The notes beneath the pieces are model-generated. The model was not told where the DNA came from. It made no database searches and saw nothing but the letters and a program-made list of their open reading frames with translations. From CAYVVT01 sp964454335 (GTDB lineage Bacteria; Fidelibacterota; UBA8477; JABMPR01), in contig CAYVVT010000005.1 in assembly GCA_964454335.1 (NCBI GenBank), forward strand, positions 62,001-126,000: a DNA stretch of 64,000 nucleotides, in the 5' to 3' direction. The position numbers and the translations under genes are program-made. Shown here one piece after another: positions 1 to 9,244 of the stretch (positions are counted from its first letter, which is position 1; every line of letters begins with the position of its first letter).

Positions 1-996
1 AACGAATCCAGCCTCCACCTCTTTCTGTACTCCGTGTTCCCGCAGACCGGATCTCACCATATGCAGGATCTCCTCGACCCTCGCTTCGATATACATGGCC
101 AATTCGGCTTCATTCAGATTGCGGTCCGGTTGTCCCCCGACGCCCCGCACGGGAAAGACGTCTTCGACATCTGCCTCGCTGGTATCACAGGTTCCATGAT
201 CCAGCTTGAGCTCTTCCGCCTGGTCCTCGGTGATCTTGAGGATCTTGCTGATATCGTTGGTCACATGACCGGCACCTACTGGCACACTCTGGGAGTGCAG
301 GACGGTGTTGTTCTTCATGACGACGAGATCAGTGGAGCCAGCGCCGATATCCACCAGGGCCACACCGATCTGACGTTCTTCATCGGTGAGGATTATCTGG
401 GATGCAGCCATGGGCTCCAGGATGATCTCCCGTACCCGGCAGCGTGCGCGTTTGATGGCATTCATAAGATTATTGGTATTCTTGAGTGTACTCGTGACCA
501 GGTGGATCTGGGCCTCAAGCTTACGCCCGCTCATCCCAACCGGATTGCGGATACCACCCTGATCGTCCACCCGATATTTCTGGGGGATGACGTGAATGAT
601 TTGCCAGCCCTTGGGTAAACCCAGAGCCTTGGCGGATTCCAGTACCTGCTCCACATCCGCTTCAGTGATCTCTTTTTCACTCTCTGTGCTGCGTTTATTG
701 GTGTCGGTTATGCCTATGACACCAGTACAGTTCATACTGACAAAATGCTCGCCGGCCAGACCCACATGGACATCCTGTACCCGTACCGAAGCGACTTCTT
801 CCGCCTTCTCAACGGCATTGACGATTGCTTCTGCTGTGGCTTCGATGTCAACCAATGTGCCACCCTTGAAGCCCCTGCAAGGAGCTTCACCCACACCGAT
901 GATCTTCAGTTTTCCTTCTTCAGTAGGTTCGGAGATCACCACCCGTACAGCCGCGGTGCCGATATCCAGACCTACCTGGAATCCTCGCATGCTCAT
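1..996 (-). CDS. ftsA: Cell division protein FtsA (partial, C-terminus outside window)
   Basis: Actin-like ATPase that tethers FtsZ to the membrane at the division site. 332 residues are visible; the family has about 400, so the C-terminal part and the membrane-binding helix lie beyond the left edge. The N-terminal phosphate motif reads GLDIGTAAVRVV, and a second actin-fold phosphate motif (LVDIGAGSTDLVV) sits in the middle. The SHS2 (1C) domain should lie between them. The ATG overlaps the ftsQ stop as ATGA and has AAGGAG about 11 bases upstream. It is the last visible gene of the dcw operon; ftsZ would be expected next. Confidence 0.93.
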   Translation of the reverse strand, partial: MSMRGFQVGLDIGTAAVRVVISEPTEEGKLKIIGVGEAPCRGFKGGTLVDIEATAEAIVNAVEKAEEVASVRVQDVHVGLAGEHFVSMNCTGVIGITDTNKRSTESEKEITEADVEQVLESAKALGLPKGWQIIHVIPQKYRVDDQGGIRNPVGMSGRKLEAQIHLVTSTLKNTNNLMNAIKRARCRVREIILEPMAASQIILTDEERQIGVALVDIGAGSTDLVVMKNNTVLHSQSVPVGAGHVTNDISKILKITEDQAEELKLDHGTCDTSEADVEDVFPVRGVGGQPDRNLNEAELAMYIEARVEEILHMVRSGLREHGVQKEVEAGFV

Positions 997-1772
997 CTCA
1001 GTTCTCGCTCCTTGACGATGATTTGGTTTGCAAATCGCAGATCGATGTATTCATAGGCATCGATGACCTGGTCGTTCTTATCACCCTGGAGAAAGGCCGA
1101 AAGGATATGGACAGCTTCCCTGGCATTCTCCCATTCCCCCATGAGTACCGGCGTGCTGTTCACTGCACTGATCAGTTTTATGCCCTGCTCAGGTTTAAAG
1201 GAGACCTCCGAGATATCGAGATATATGCCCGGATGATGCTCCCGGATCTCTCCCAGATACTTCACCAGCATGGCCACCCTGTCCGATTCGAGGCGTTCAC
1301 CGATCTTTGCTGCGGCGAATTCGCCATCCAATTGGGTGATGATGGGCAGGTTGTAGAGCATACCATTATCGGGCAGGGGCAGGAGTGTTCCCTGGGTATC
1401 AACGGTGAGGACGCGGCCCATCTGGATGTAGGCAATGGGGACCAGTTCCCGGATGTAGATATCGAGTTCATCAGGATAATTGCGTGTGACCTTGGCGCTC
1501 CGGACCAGAGGATACTCTATGAAACGGTCCCTGATCTCGCTGAGGTCGACCTCATTGAGACGCTGGCCATAATATTTTTCAAGCATATCGGTGAGCCGAT
1601 CATGGCTCATGATGCGGTGGCCGTAGACATTTATCCGGGCCAACTCATGCTCATTGATGTAATTGCCGTAACTTTCACTGAGCAATCCCAATGATCCGAC
1701 AACCGCAATCAGTACAGCTGAGAAGATCCAGGAACGGACTGGAAGACGAGTGTCGAGTTTCCGCTTGCTCAT
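993..1772 (-). CDS. ftsQ: Cell division protein FtsQ/DivIB
   Basis: Bitopic divisome protein that links the cytosolic ring to periplasmic peptidoglycan synthesis through FtsL. The 259 residues show a short basic cytosolic tail, one transmembrane helix at about residues 15-33 and a POTRA domain at about 38-110 (start INVYGHRIMS), then the FtsQ beta domain. Length is normal. The start overlaps the murC stop by 4 bases and the end overlaps ftsA by 4 bases, so translation is probably coupled. Assignment rests on position plus the POTRA-like region, since FtsQ sequences diverge strongly. Confidence 0.88.
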   Translation of the reverse strand: MSKRKLDTRLPVRSWIFSAVLIAVVGSLGLLSESYGNYINEHELARINVYGHRIMSHDRLTDMLEKYYGQRLNEVDLSEIRDRFIEYPLVRSAKVTRNYPDELDIYIRELVPIAYIQMGRVLTVDTQGTLLPLPDNGMLYNLPIITQLDGEFAAAKIGERLESDRVAMLVKYLGEIREHHPGIYLDISEVSFKPEQGIKLISAVNSTPVLMGEWENAREAVHILSAFLQGDKNDQVIDAYEYIDLRFANQIIVKERELR

Positions 1773-3148
1773 TTGACCAGCTCCATGTCAAGAATCTGAT
1801 CGTGGAGCTTCCAGATGTCACCGGCACCCATGGTGATCAGCATATCTCCAGGCTGCATCAGGGATGAGAGTTCGGCCGGTATCTGCTCCATTTCTTCGAT
1901 ATAATGAGGTTCCTGCCAGCCAGCCCGCAGGGCCTCATCGACGATAAGCTGGCTGGTAACACCTTCGATGGGCTCCTCGCGTGCAGGATAGATCCCTGCG
2001 AGAACGGCTAAGTCAGCTCCCTGGAGGGCCAGGGCGAAATCCCGGGCGAAATCCCGGGTACGGCTGTAGAGATGAGGTTGAAAGACAACAATGATTCTGG
2101 CATCAGGCCAACCGCTCCGAGCCGCCTCGAGTGTCGCTGCCACCTCGGTGGGGTGGTGAGCGTAGTCATCGACGAAGAGGATGCCTTGCCTGGTGCCCAT
2201 ATCCTGGAAGCGGCGTTCAACACCCCTGAAAGCAGCCAACCCATCACGGACGGGGCCGAGTCCGAATCCCAACTGATGCATCAGCGCCACCACGGCCGTG
2301 GCATTCAAAACATTATGTTCGCCTGGCACGTTCAGGGTGAAAACACCCAGATCCTCGGCGTTATGCCGGATGCGGAATTCACATTTACCAGCCTCGGAGA
2401 TCAGGTCCAGGATGCAGTAATCAGCCTCGACACTGACACCGTAACCATGACTCTGCTCCGGGTATTGGCTGTGGAAGGCAGCCAGGTTCTCATCATCCGT
2501 ACACAATATCAAGGGACCGTCAGGGGAGACCTGGCTGAGAAACTGCGAGAAGGTGTCTCTGATATCGGCGAGGTTCTCATAGATATCCAGGTGATCCGCC
2601 TCAATGGCAGTTACGATGGCGGCTGCTGGTGCAAGTGTCAGGAATGAGCGGTCAAACTCATCCGCCTCGACAGCGAGATAATCGCTACTGCCCAGACGGA
2701 GATTGGAACCGAAATCCGGCAGTACCCCGCCCACGAACACAGTTGGATCAAGCTCAGCAGCTGTAAGAACCATCCCCAGCATACCCGTTGTCGTGGTTTT
2801 TCCGTGGGTTCCGGCCACGGCAATCGTGTAATGGAATTCAGAGCTGACCTCACCGAGAAGTTCCGCTCGGCGTATCTCTGGAATGTCTCTTTGTCTGGCG
2901 GATTTCCGCTCCGGATGATCTTCAGGCACGGCGCTGGTGTATACGAGCAGATCGACATCGTGGAGATGCGCGGTGGCATGTCCGATCTCGATCTCAAGCC
3001 CGCGGGACCTGAGATCCTGGATCAATTCCGAGTCGACGGCGTCACATCCGCTGACCCTGTAGCCGCGGTGGTGCAGCAGCAGAGCCAGGGCACTCATGCC
3101 GATACCGCCGACACCCTGAAAATGAATATGTGTGACACCCTTAAGCAT
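1769..3148 (-). CDS. murC: UDP-N-acetylmuramate--L-alanine ligase MurC
   Basis: Cytosolic ATP-dependent ligase that adds L-Ala to UDP-MurNAc, the first peptide step of peptidoglycan synthesis. The 459 residues carry the N-terminal nucleotide motif GVGGIGMSALA (about 12-22), the Mur ligase P-loop GTHGKTTTT (about 113-121) and the C-terminal Mur ligase domain with DDYAHHPTEV typical of MurC. Length is normal. It overlaps murG by 8 bases and ftsQ by 4 bases. murB and ddl, which often follow murC in this cluster, are not next to it. Confidence 0.97.
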   Translation of the reverse strand: MLKGVTHIHFQGVGGIGMSALALLLHHRGYRVSGCDAVDSELIQDLRSRGLEIEIGHATAHLHDVDLLVYTSAVPEDHPERKSARQRDIPEIRRAELLGEVSSEFHYTIAVAGTHGKTTTTGMLGMVLTAAELDPTVFVGGVLPDFGSNLRLGSSDYLAVEADEFDRSFLTLAPAAAIVTAIEADHLDIYENLADIRDTFSQFLSQVSPDGPLILCTDDENLAAFHSQYPEQSHGYGVSVEADYCILDLISEAGKCEFRIRHNAEDLGVFTLNVPGEHNVLNATAVVALMHQLGFGLGPVRDGLAAFRGVERRFQDMGTRQGILFVDDYAHHPTEVAATLEAARSGWPDARIIVVFQPHLYSRTRDFARDFALALQGADLAVLAGIYPAREEPIEGVTSQLIVDEALRAGWQEPHYIEEMEQIPAELSSLMQPGDMLITMGAGDIWKLHDQILDMELVK

Positions 3149-4292
3149 TGATCTTGACGATCTCCATGATCCGGCTGCAAATGTTCTTGGTAGCGTCGGG
3201 TCGGCTCATCCGCTGGGCGGCCTCAGCCATCGCTTTTAGTTTTCCACCATCGGTGAACGTCGTCTGCAGCAGGTTGACCATATTCTCCAGATTCAGATCC
3301 TTCTCCAGCAGCACAACTGCCGCTTTCCCTCTCTCAAGGGTGCGGGCGTTATGTTCCTGGTGATTCCCGGCAGCAGAGGGGAGGGGGACAAGGATGGAGG
3401 GTCTACCAAAGTGACATAGTTCCGTGAGGGTCATCGCACCGGCTCGGCAGACCACCAGGTCCGCCAGTGAGTATGCCTTGTGCATCTGTTTGATAAAGGG
3501 TACGACTTTGATCCTGGCGTTCCCCTCAGCTTTCATGGCACAGGCTGCAAAGTCAGCTTTGCCGCTTTGCCACAGGACCTGCATGTTAAGCTTCTCCAGG
3601 TAGGTATCGATGGTATCGATGAAATGGCGATTCAGTGCCCTGGCCCCCTGAGAGCCCCCTACGATCAGCAGCGTTGGAACACCGGCCTGCAATTCAAAGT
3701 GTGCTGCCGCATCTTCGCGTGAAACCCGTTCGGCAAATGCGCGTACCGGATTTCCGGTGATACTTACGCGGGCCTCTGGGAGGTGCCTGCGGGCATCCCC
3801 ATAGGTCAGGAAGACCTCCCGGGCCTTATCAGCGAACAGCCGGGTAGTAAGACCGGGGTAACTGTTCTGTTCCTGCAGGACAAATGGGTAGTTATTCGAG
3901 ATGGCCTGGCGAATGGGGATTGCGCTGGCATATCCGCCGGTACCCACGACAATGTGTGGATCAAAACTACGCAGGCGGCGATTCGCCTGCCTGGTGGACC
4001 GGAGGATGCGTATGGGCAGAACCAGGTTCAGGCCAAGGTTCTTCAGGTTCAAGGAGCGCTGCAATCCGCGGATGGGTAGGGATTCCAGACGATAGCCTGC
4101 CTCGGGGACCAGTGTCTTTTCCATTCCGTAATCGCTTCCAAAGAAGACGAAATCAACGCTTTTGAAACGATCATCCTGCTCAACGGCGCTTTTCAAGCCA
4201 TCTGCAATGGCCAGAGCGGGAATGATATGACCCCCGGTGCCTCCGCCGGCAATGGCGACCCTGAGTGTGGTTTTCGTGTTCTCAGAATTCAA
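3141..4292 (-). CDS. murG: UDP-GlcNAc transferase MurG
   Basis: Peripheral inner-membrane GT-B glycosyltransferase that converts lipid I to lipid II. The 383 residues contain the N-terminal glycine-rich loop GGGTGGHIIPALAIA (about 16-30) and the C-terminal donor-binding region with GGSQGARALN and RAGAMTLTEL, the family signatures. It overlaps ftsW by 11 bases and murC by 8 bases, inside the coupled dcw operon. Confidence 0.97.
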   Translation of the reverse strand: MNSENTKTTLRVAIAGGGTGGHIIPALAIADGLKSAVEQDDRFKSVDFVFFGSDYGMEKTLVPEAGYRLESLPIRGLQRSLNLKNLGLNLVLPIRILRSTRQANRRLRSFDPHIVVGTGGYASAIPIRQAISNNYPFVLQEQNSYPGLTTRLFADKAREVFLTYGDARRHLPEARVSITGNPVRAFAERVSREDAAAHFELQAGVPTLLIVGGSQGARALNRHFIDTIDTYLEKLNMQVLWQSGKADFAACAMKAEGNARIKVVPFIKQMHKAYSLADLVVCRAGAMTLTELCHFGRPSILVPLPSAAGNHQEHNARTLERGKAAVVLLEKDLNLENMVNLLQTTFTDGGKLKAMAEAAQRMSRPDATKNICSRIMEIVKINA

Positions 4293-5409
4293 GATTCACC
4301 ACCTTTGAAGGTCCGTAGTGTTTTCCGGATTCATTGTTGGAAGAGATATTGAACAGAATACCCAGCATGGCGGCCGTGATGAGCAGATTCGAACCACCAT
4401 AGCTGATCAGCGGCAATGGTAGTCCAGTGGTTGGTACCAGGCCTGTCACAACGGCAACATTCACCAGCGCGTAGCTGAATAGCGAGAAACTGATCCCGAT
4501 GGCCAGCAGCATGCTGTAGAAATCCGTGGAGTTCCGCGCGATACGCAAGCCCCGCATGAACAAACCCAGGAAGAGCAGCAGGAACACTGCTCCACCCATG
4601 AAGCCGAATTCCTCGCCCAGGATGGCGAAGACAAAATCCGTATGGGGTTCTGGCAGGAAGAGATCCTTGACATAGCTGTTCCCGAGTCCCACACCCAGCC
4701 AGGATCCACGCGCCAGGCCAGCCAGACTCTGGTGAACCTGAAAACCGGCATCCATGGTATCCACATTGTCATTGATGAAACTCATGATGCGCTGCCACAT
4801 GTAGCTGTTCATCTTCGCATACAGCAGCGAACATGAGATCCCCAGTGAGAGAAAGGCCGAAATATGACTGAGCTGCAGATTCCCCAGATAGAAAAGCACT
4901 AGGCCGATGAACATGATCATCAAGCCGGAAGAAAGGTCTGGCTGGATGGCAACCAGGATCGATACGGATGCCACCAGGAGAAAGACTGGAATGACCGTGG
5001 CCTTGAGATCATCCAGCTTCTCCTGGTGTCGGTGGAGGAAATCTGCCAGGAATATGATGAGACCCAGACGGACCACATCTGCCACCTGGATCGAGAAGCC
5101 GCCCAGATACAGCCAGCGGGCGGGATGGGTGTAATCCCTTAATTCTGAAATGACCAGGACCGCCAGCAGAAGTAGATAGATGCCGCCGAGGATGATCCAG
5201 CGTAATTGTTTCAGCAGTTGGTGCGGAAAGATGCTGAATCCCAGGGCTACACCAAATGCAACCATACTGTTGATCAGGTGTCTTTTAAGGTAATGCGTGC
5301 TGTCGGGGTGCTGGCTGGTGCTTGCGGAATACATGACAACCGAACCGAATACGAACAGCACCAGTACGATGATGAATAGCACGCGGTCAAGATGGAAGCG
5401 ACGGATCAT
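4282..5409 (-). CDS. ftsW: SEDS glycosyltransferase FtsW
   Basis: Multi-pass lipid II polymerase of the divisome that works with the FtsI transpeptidase. The 375 residues form about ten hydrophobic helices. The SEDS region LPEPHTDFVFAILGEEFGF (about 244-262) and the C-terminal TGLPLPLISYGGSNL are typical of FtsW/RodA. Its place between murD and murG favours FtsW over RodA. It overlaps murD by 4 bases and murG by 11 bases. Confidence 0.95.
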   Translation of the reverse strand: MIRRFHLDRVLFIIVLVLFVFGSVVMYSASTSQHPDSTHYLKRHLINSMVAFGVALGFSIFPHQLLKQLRWIILGGIYLLLLAVLVISELRDYTHPARWLYLGGFSIQVADVVRLGLIIFLADFLHRHQEKLDDLKATVIPVFLLVASVSILVAIQPDLSSGLMIMFIGLVLFYLGNLQLSHISAFLSLGISCSLLYAKMNSYMWQRIMSFINDNVDTMDAGFQVHQSLAGLARGSWLGVGLGNSYVKDLFLPEPHTDFVFAILGEEFGFMGGAVFLLLFLGLFMRGLRIARNSTDFYSMLLAIGISFSLFSYALVNVAVVTGLVPTTGLPLPLISYGGSNLLITAAMLGILFNISSNNESGKHYGPSKVVNLEF

Positions 5410-6761
5410 CCCTCACCTCGCATGCGCTGGTAGATAGCCCGGAAATGATCCCCACGCGCTTCGAAATTGTCGAACTGATCAAAGCTGGCACAAGCTGGAG
5501 AGAGCAGCAGTACATCACCGCTGGAAGCATTTTTCAGCGCAAAACTGACGGCATTGTCTATGGTTTCCAGCTCATGAGTGACGAACGCGCTACCCAATTG
5601 CTCCTTGATGACCTGTGAGGCAGCTCCTACCAGAAGGATTTCCCGGGCATGCCGTTTCAGCAGAGGAATGAGTTCACTGAAATCCCCGCCTTTATCCTTC
5701 CCTCCCAGAATGGGCCATACCGGGGCCTCAAAACTGCGCAGAGCGACCTCGGTGCTGGCCACATTGGTAGCCTTTGAATCATTGTAGAATTTGATCCCCT
5801 TGACCTCGCCGAGGTATTCCAGGCGGTGTGGAACAGGTCTAAAGCTGCATAAACCCTCAGTAAGGGCACCATTATCCGTGATGAACGGGCCTACTGCAGC
5901 AATGGCTGCCAGGGCGTTGCTCAGATTATGCGGACCGGGAATGGGGAGCTCATTGGCGGCAAGCAGCACCGCGTCCTGTACCATGATCTGTCCATCCTCA
6001 ACAGAATAATCCGCATTATGCTGAGTGCTGAACCGCTGGATCTTTCCACCTCCGAGTCTCCGGGTGTCAATCCGGTCATCATCCGCGTTGATGATGGCCA
6101 GATCATCGAAGGATTGGTTCTCGAAGATCCGCATCTTTGACCTGTAGTAGGCGTCCACATCAGGGTAGCGGTCCAGGTGATCCGGACTCAGGTTGAGCAG
6201 GACTGCCACATGCGGGGCAAATGAGTCGATATGGTCCAGTTGGAAGCTGCTGATCTCCAGGACAAATATCTTCTCCTGGCCGTTGGTGGTCTGGCTTTCC
6301 AGGAATACCTCCGAGATCGCCTGGCCCACATTGCCGCCCAGGAAACTGTTCAGACCGGCGGTCTGCAATAGATGATGGATCAGGTTTACGGTGGTGGTCT
6401 TGCCATTGGAGCCGGTCACAGCGATGATGGGAGCGTGGATGAACCAGCTGGTGGCTTCCACCTCGGAGAAGACCGGGATGTCCACAGCGGCCAGTTTCTG
6501 CATGATCTCGCTGTCATCAGGGACTCCAGGGCTTACCACGACGATATCCGATTCCAGGACATCGGGGGAGTGATAGCCAAATTCGAAGGTGGCCTGCATC
6601 TCCTCGAAGGCCTGTCGTTTCTCAGCGGTGAACTGATCTGGATCGACATCGCTCACCAGGACCTGTGCACCGGCACTGGCCATGAGGCGAGCCGCTCCCA
6701 TCCCGGATCGGGCTGAGCCCAGGATGGTGATCTTCTGATCTTTCAATTCAGCGGGCTGCAT
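5406..6761 (-). CDS. murD: UDP-MurNAc-L-alanine--D-glutamate ligase MurD
   Basis: Cytosolic Mur ligase that adds D-Glu. In 451 residues it shows a Rossmann-like N-terminus (ITILGSARSGMGAARLM), the ATP loop TGSNGKTTT at about 116-124, and the C-terminal domain with YNDSKATN and LGGKDKGGDF, the MurD signatures. Only 3 bases separate it from mraY upstream, and it overlaps ftsW downstream by 4 bases. Confidence 0.97.
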   Translation of the reverse strand: MQPAELKDQKITILGSARSGMGAARLMASAGAQVLVSDVDPDQFTAEKRQAFEEMQATFEFGYHSPDVLESDIVVVSPGVPDDSEIMQKLAAVDIPVFSEVEATSWFIHAPIIAVTGSNGKTTTVNLIHHLLQTAGLNSFLGGNVGQAISEVFLESQTTNGQEKIFVLEISSFQLDHIDSFAPHVAVLLNLSPDHLDRYPDVDAYYRSKMRIFENQSFDDLAIINADDDRIDTRRLGGGKIQRFSTQHNADYSVEDGQIMVQDAVLLAANELPIPGPHNLSNALAAIAAVGPFITDNGALTEGLCSFRPVPHRLEYLGEVKGIKFYNDSKATNVASTEVALRSFEAPVWPILGGKDKGGDFSELIPLLKRHAREILLVGAASQVIKEQLGSAFVTHELETIDNAVSFALKNASSGDVLLLSPACASFDQFDNFEARGDHFRAIYQRMRGEG

Positions 6762-6764
6762 GCT

Positions 6765-7874
6765 TTACCTGATCTTGAATGTGGCCAGTGTCATGAGGGC
6801 AAAGAAGATCCCCAGGATCCAGAAGCGGATCACAACCTTGTTCTCATCCCAGCCTTTCAGCTCGAAATGATGGTGGATGGGGGCCATCAGGAACAGACGG
6901 CGACCTTCACCGTATTTACGTTTCGTGTATTGGAAATAGCGCACCTGAAGGATCACAGAGATGGATTCAAGGATGAATACACCTGCTGCGAAGGGAAGGA
7001 GGAATTCCTTCTTCAGAAGTACAGCTACCGCCCCTAGTGCGGCTCCCAGAGCGAGCGAACCTGTATCGCCCATGAATACATCAGCTGGTCGAGCATTAAA
7101 CCACAGGAATCCGAGGACAGCACCAATAAGAGCCGCACAGAAGACAGTAAGCTCTCCTGCACTAGGGAGATATATGATGTTTAGATATTGACTGAAATCC
7201 GCACGCCCGGTGATATAGGCTATACCGGCAAAGACCACCGCTGCGATGCCCACCAGGCCGGCAGCGAGTCCGTCCAGGCCGTCGGCCAGGTTTACGGAAT
7301 TCGAAGTCGCAGTGATCACGAAGACCACGAAGGGGATGTAGATCCACCAGGTCTTGAGATCAAGCAAGTACTGCTTAAAGAAGGGCATTGTGGTAGCAGT
7401 GCGAAATTCATGGAACTCTGGATGTAGGTATACCACAATGCCCAAAACGAGACCCAGGGTGATCTGCCCCAGTAATTTGTATCTGGCCACCAGGCCTTTT
7501 TTGATCTTTTTAACAGCTTTCAGATAATCGTCGATAAAACCGATGAGACCCATCCACACAGTGGAGATGATGAGCATCTGGATGTAGATGTTATCCAGGC
7601 GGGCAAACAATATGGTAGGGAGGAGGAGTGCCCCGAGGATAATCAGGCCGCCCATGGTGGGCGTGCCGGCTTTGGGAGCGTGAGTACTGGGACCCTCTAT
7701 GCGGATGGTCTCACCAATATGTAATCTACGCAGGCGCGCAATGATCCAGGGACCGATGATGAATGAGAACAGCAGAGCGGTTAGCGCAGCACCTGCGGAG
7801 CGGAATGTGATGTAACGGAAGATGTTAAGGGCTGAGAAATATTCCTGCAGCGGTACCAGCAGATGGTATAGCAT
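6765..7874 (-). CDS. mraY: Phospho-MurNAc-pentapeptide transferase MraY
   Basis: Polytopic inner-membrane enzyme that makes lipid I from UDP-MurNAc-pentapeptide and undecaprenyl phosphate. The 369 residues give about ten membrane helices. Family motifs are APKAGTPTMGGL, the DDYLK loop, NSVNLADGLDGLAAG and the C-terminal APIHHHFELKGW. The start shares one base with the murF stop (TAATG). Confidence 0.98.
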   Translation of the reverse strand: MLYHLLVPLQEYFSALNIFRYITFRSAGAALTALLFSFIIGPWIIARLRRLHIGETIRIEGPSTHAPKAGTPTMGGLIILGALLLPTILFARLDNIYIQMLIISTVWMGLIGFIDDYLKAVKKIKKGLVARYKLLGQITLGLVLGIVVYLHPEFHEFRTATTMPFFKQYLLDLKTWWIYIPFVVFVITATSNSVNLADGLDGLAAGLVGIAAVVFAGIAYITGRADFSQYLNIIYLPSAGELTVFCAALIGAVLGFLWFNARPADVFMGDTGSLALGAALGAVAVLLKKEFLLPFAAGVFILESISVILQVRYFQYTKRKYGEGRRLFLMAPIHHHFELKGWDENKVVIRFWILGIFFALMTLATFKIR

Positions 7875-9244
7875 TACAGCCTCTCTTCCAATGCTTGGAT
7901 AAATGATTCCAGACCCATGCCCCGGGATCCCTTGAGCAGGACCAGATCACCATCCTGACTGTCCGAAACGAAGGCGGAGATCATATCGGCCCTGCTTTCA
8001 GAATGTCTGAAAGTGGTGAAACCCTCGCCCTCAAGCGCATCGGCAGTATGAGCGGTTTCGGTACCGACGAGATATACCTGATCAATACCGCTTTCCTGAA
8101 TGAGACTGGCACACTCACGGTGCTCCTGGACACTGGAAGCACCCAGTTCCAGCATGTCACCGAAGACCAGGATCTTGCGGCCCTGGGTACGCATTCTGCC
8201 AAAAACATCCAGACTGGCCCAGAAGCTTGACGGATTGGCGTTGTAGGCATCGTGGATGAACGTTACTTCACCTACCTGTAACCGCTGCATGCGTCCCGGT
8301 TCTCCCTGATAACCCCCGAGAGCTGAGATGATATTCTCAGCCGTGATCCCGAAGAGCATACTGACAGCCACCGCACCTGCAGCATTGCAGGCTATGGCTT
8401 TTCCGGGGATCGGTAACAGGACGCCAAGGTCATCGGAGAGGAGCAGGGTGTAGTGCCCCTCGTCGTCCGGTCCATCCAGCTTGAATCGCCTGTCGGAATC
8501 GGTATAGAATCCAAAACTTGTTGATCTCTCGTACGCATTGGTCAGTTCGCGAACCCGCTCATCGTCCTGGTTGACGAATATGTGACCCTTGCTCAGAATG
8601 AGGTGATCGAATAACTCACCCTTCACCTCGGCCACTCCGTTGATATCACCCATGAATTCCGTGTGCGCCGCGCTGATATTGGTGATCAGCCCATGCGTGG
8701 GTTGAGCGATACTGCATAGATAGGCGATATCACCCGGATGGCTGGCCCCCATTTCGACTACCGCGCAGTGATGAGAATCATTCAGACTGAGAAGCGTAAC
8801 GGGTAAGCCAATATGATTATTATAGTTACCAACAGTAGAATGCACCTTGAACTGACGAGCCAGGATATGCGTGATCAGATTCTTGGAAGTGGTCTTGCCA
8901 TTGGAGCCGGTGATGGCGATGAGGGGTATATCAAAACGCATACGGTGCAGGTGAGCGAGGATTGCCAGGGCTGCGATGGGATCTTCCACCAGTATCAGCG
9001 GCAGGTCCATCGACCAGCTTGTTGCACCAACCCAGGTAGTGGAGGCCATGACGGCTGAAGCACCACGGGAAATGGCTTGGGAAATAAAGTCATGGCCGTC
9101 CACCTGAGCGCCTTTGAATGCTACAAACATATCGCCGGCATCTATGTGTCGGGAGTCAATGCTGACACCCGAAATGGGTCGGGAAAATGACCCAATGATC
9201 TGTGTGTCCGGGACTTGGCTGAAAAGCTTTGGATCAATAGCCAT
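7874..9244 (-). CDS. murF: UDP-MurNAc-tripeptide--D-Ala-D-Ala ligase MurF
   Basis: Adds the D-Ala-D-Ala dipeptide, the last cytosolic step of the peptidoglycan precursor. The 456 residues contain the Mur ligase N-domain (SIDSRHIDAGDMFVAFKG), the P-loop TGSNGKTTSKN at about 111-121, NYNNHIGLP and the C-terminal HDAYNANP motif diagnostic of MurF. It overlaps murE by 11 bases upstream and mraY by 1 base downstream. Confidence 0.97.
   Translation of the reverse strand: MAIDPKLFSQVPDTQIIGSFSRPISGVSIDSRHIDAGDMFVAFKGAQVDGHDFISQAISRGASAVMASTTWVGATSWSMDLPLILVEDPIAALAILAHLHRMRFDIPLIAITGSNGKTTSKNLITHILARQFKVHSTVGNYNNHIGLPVTLLSLNDSHHCAVVEMGASHPGDIAYLCSIAQPTHGLITNISAAHTEFMGDINGVAEVKGELFDHLILSKGHIFVNQDDERVRELTNAYERSTSFGFYTDSDRRFKLDGPDDEGHYTLLLSDDLGVLLPIPGKAIACNAAGAVAVSMLFGITAENIISALGGYQGEPGRMQRLQVGEVTFIHDAYNANPSSFWASLDVFGRMRTQGRKILVFGDMLELGASSVQEHRECASLIQESGIDQVYLVGTETAHTADALEGEGFTTFRHSESRADMISAFVSDSQDGDLVLLKGSRGMGLESFIQALEERL

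Noticed and set aside
34..1015. Plus-strand open frames over ftsA
   Set aside because: They are antisense shadows; the minus strand encodes a convincing FtsA with actin-fold motifs.
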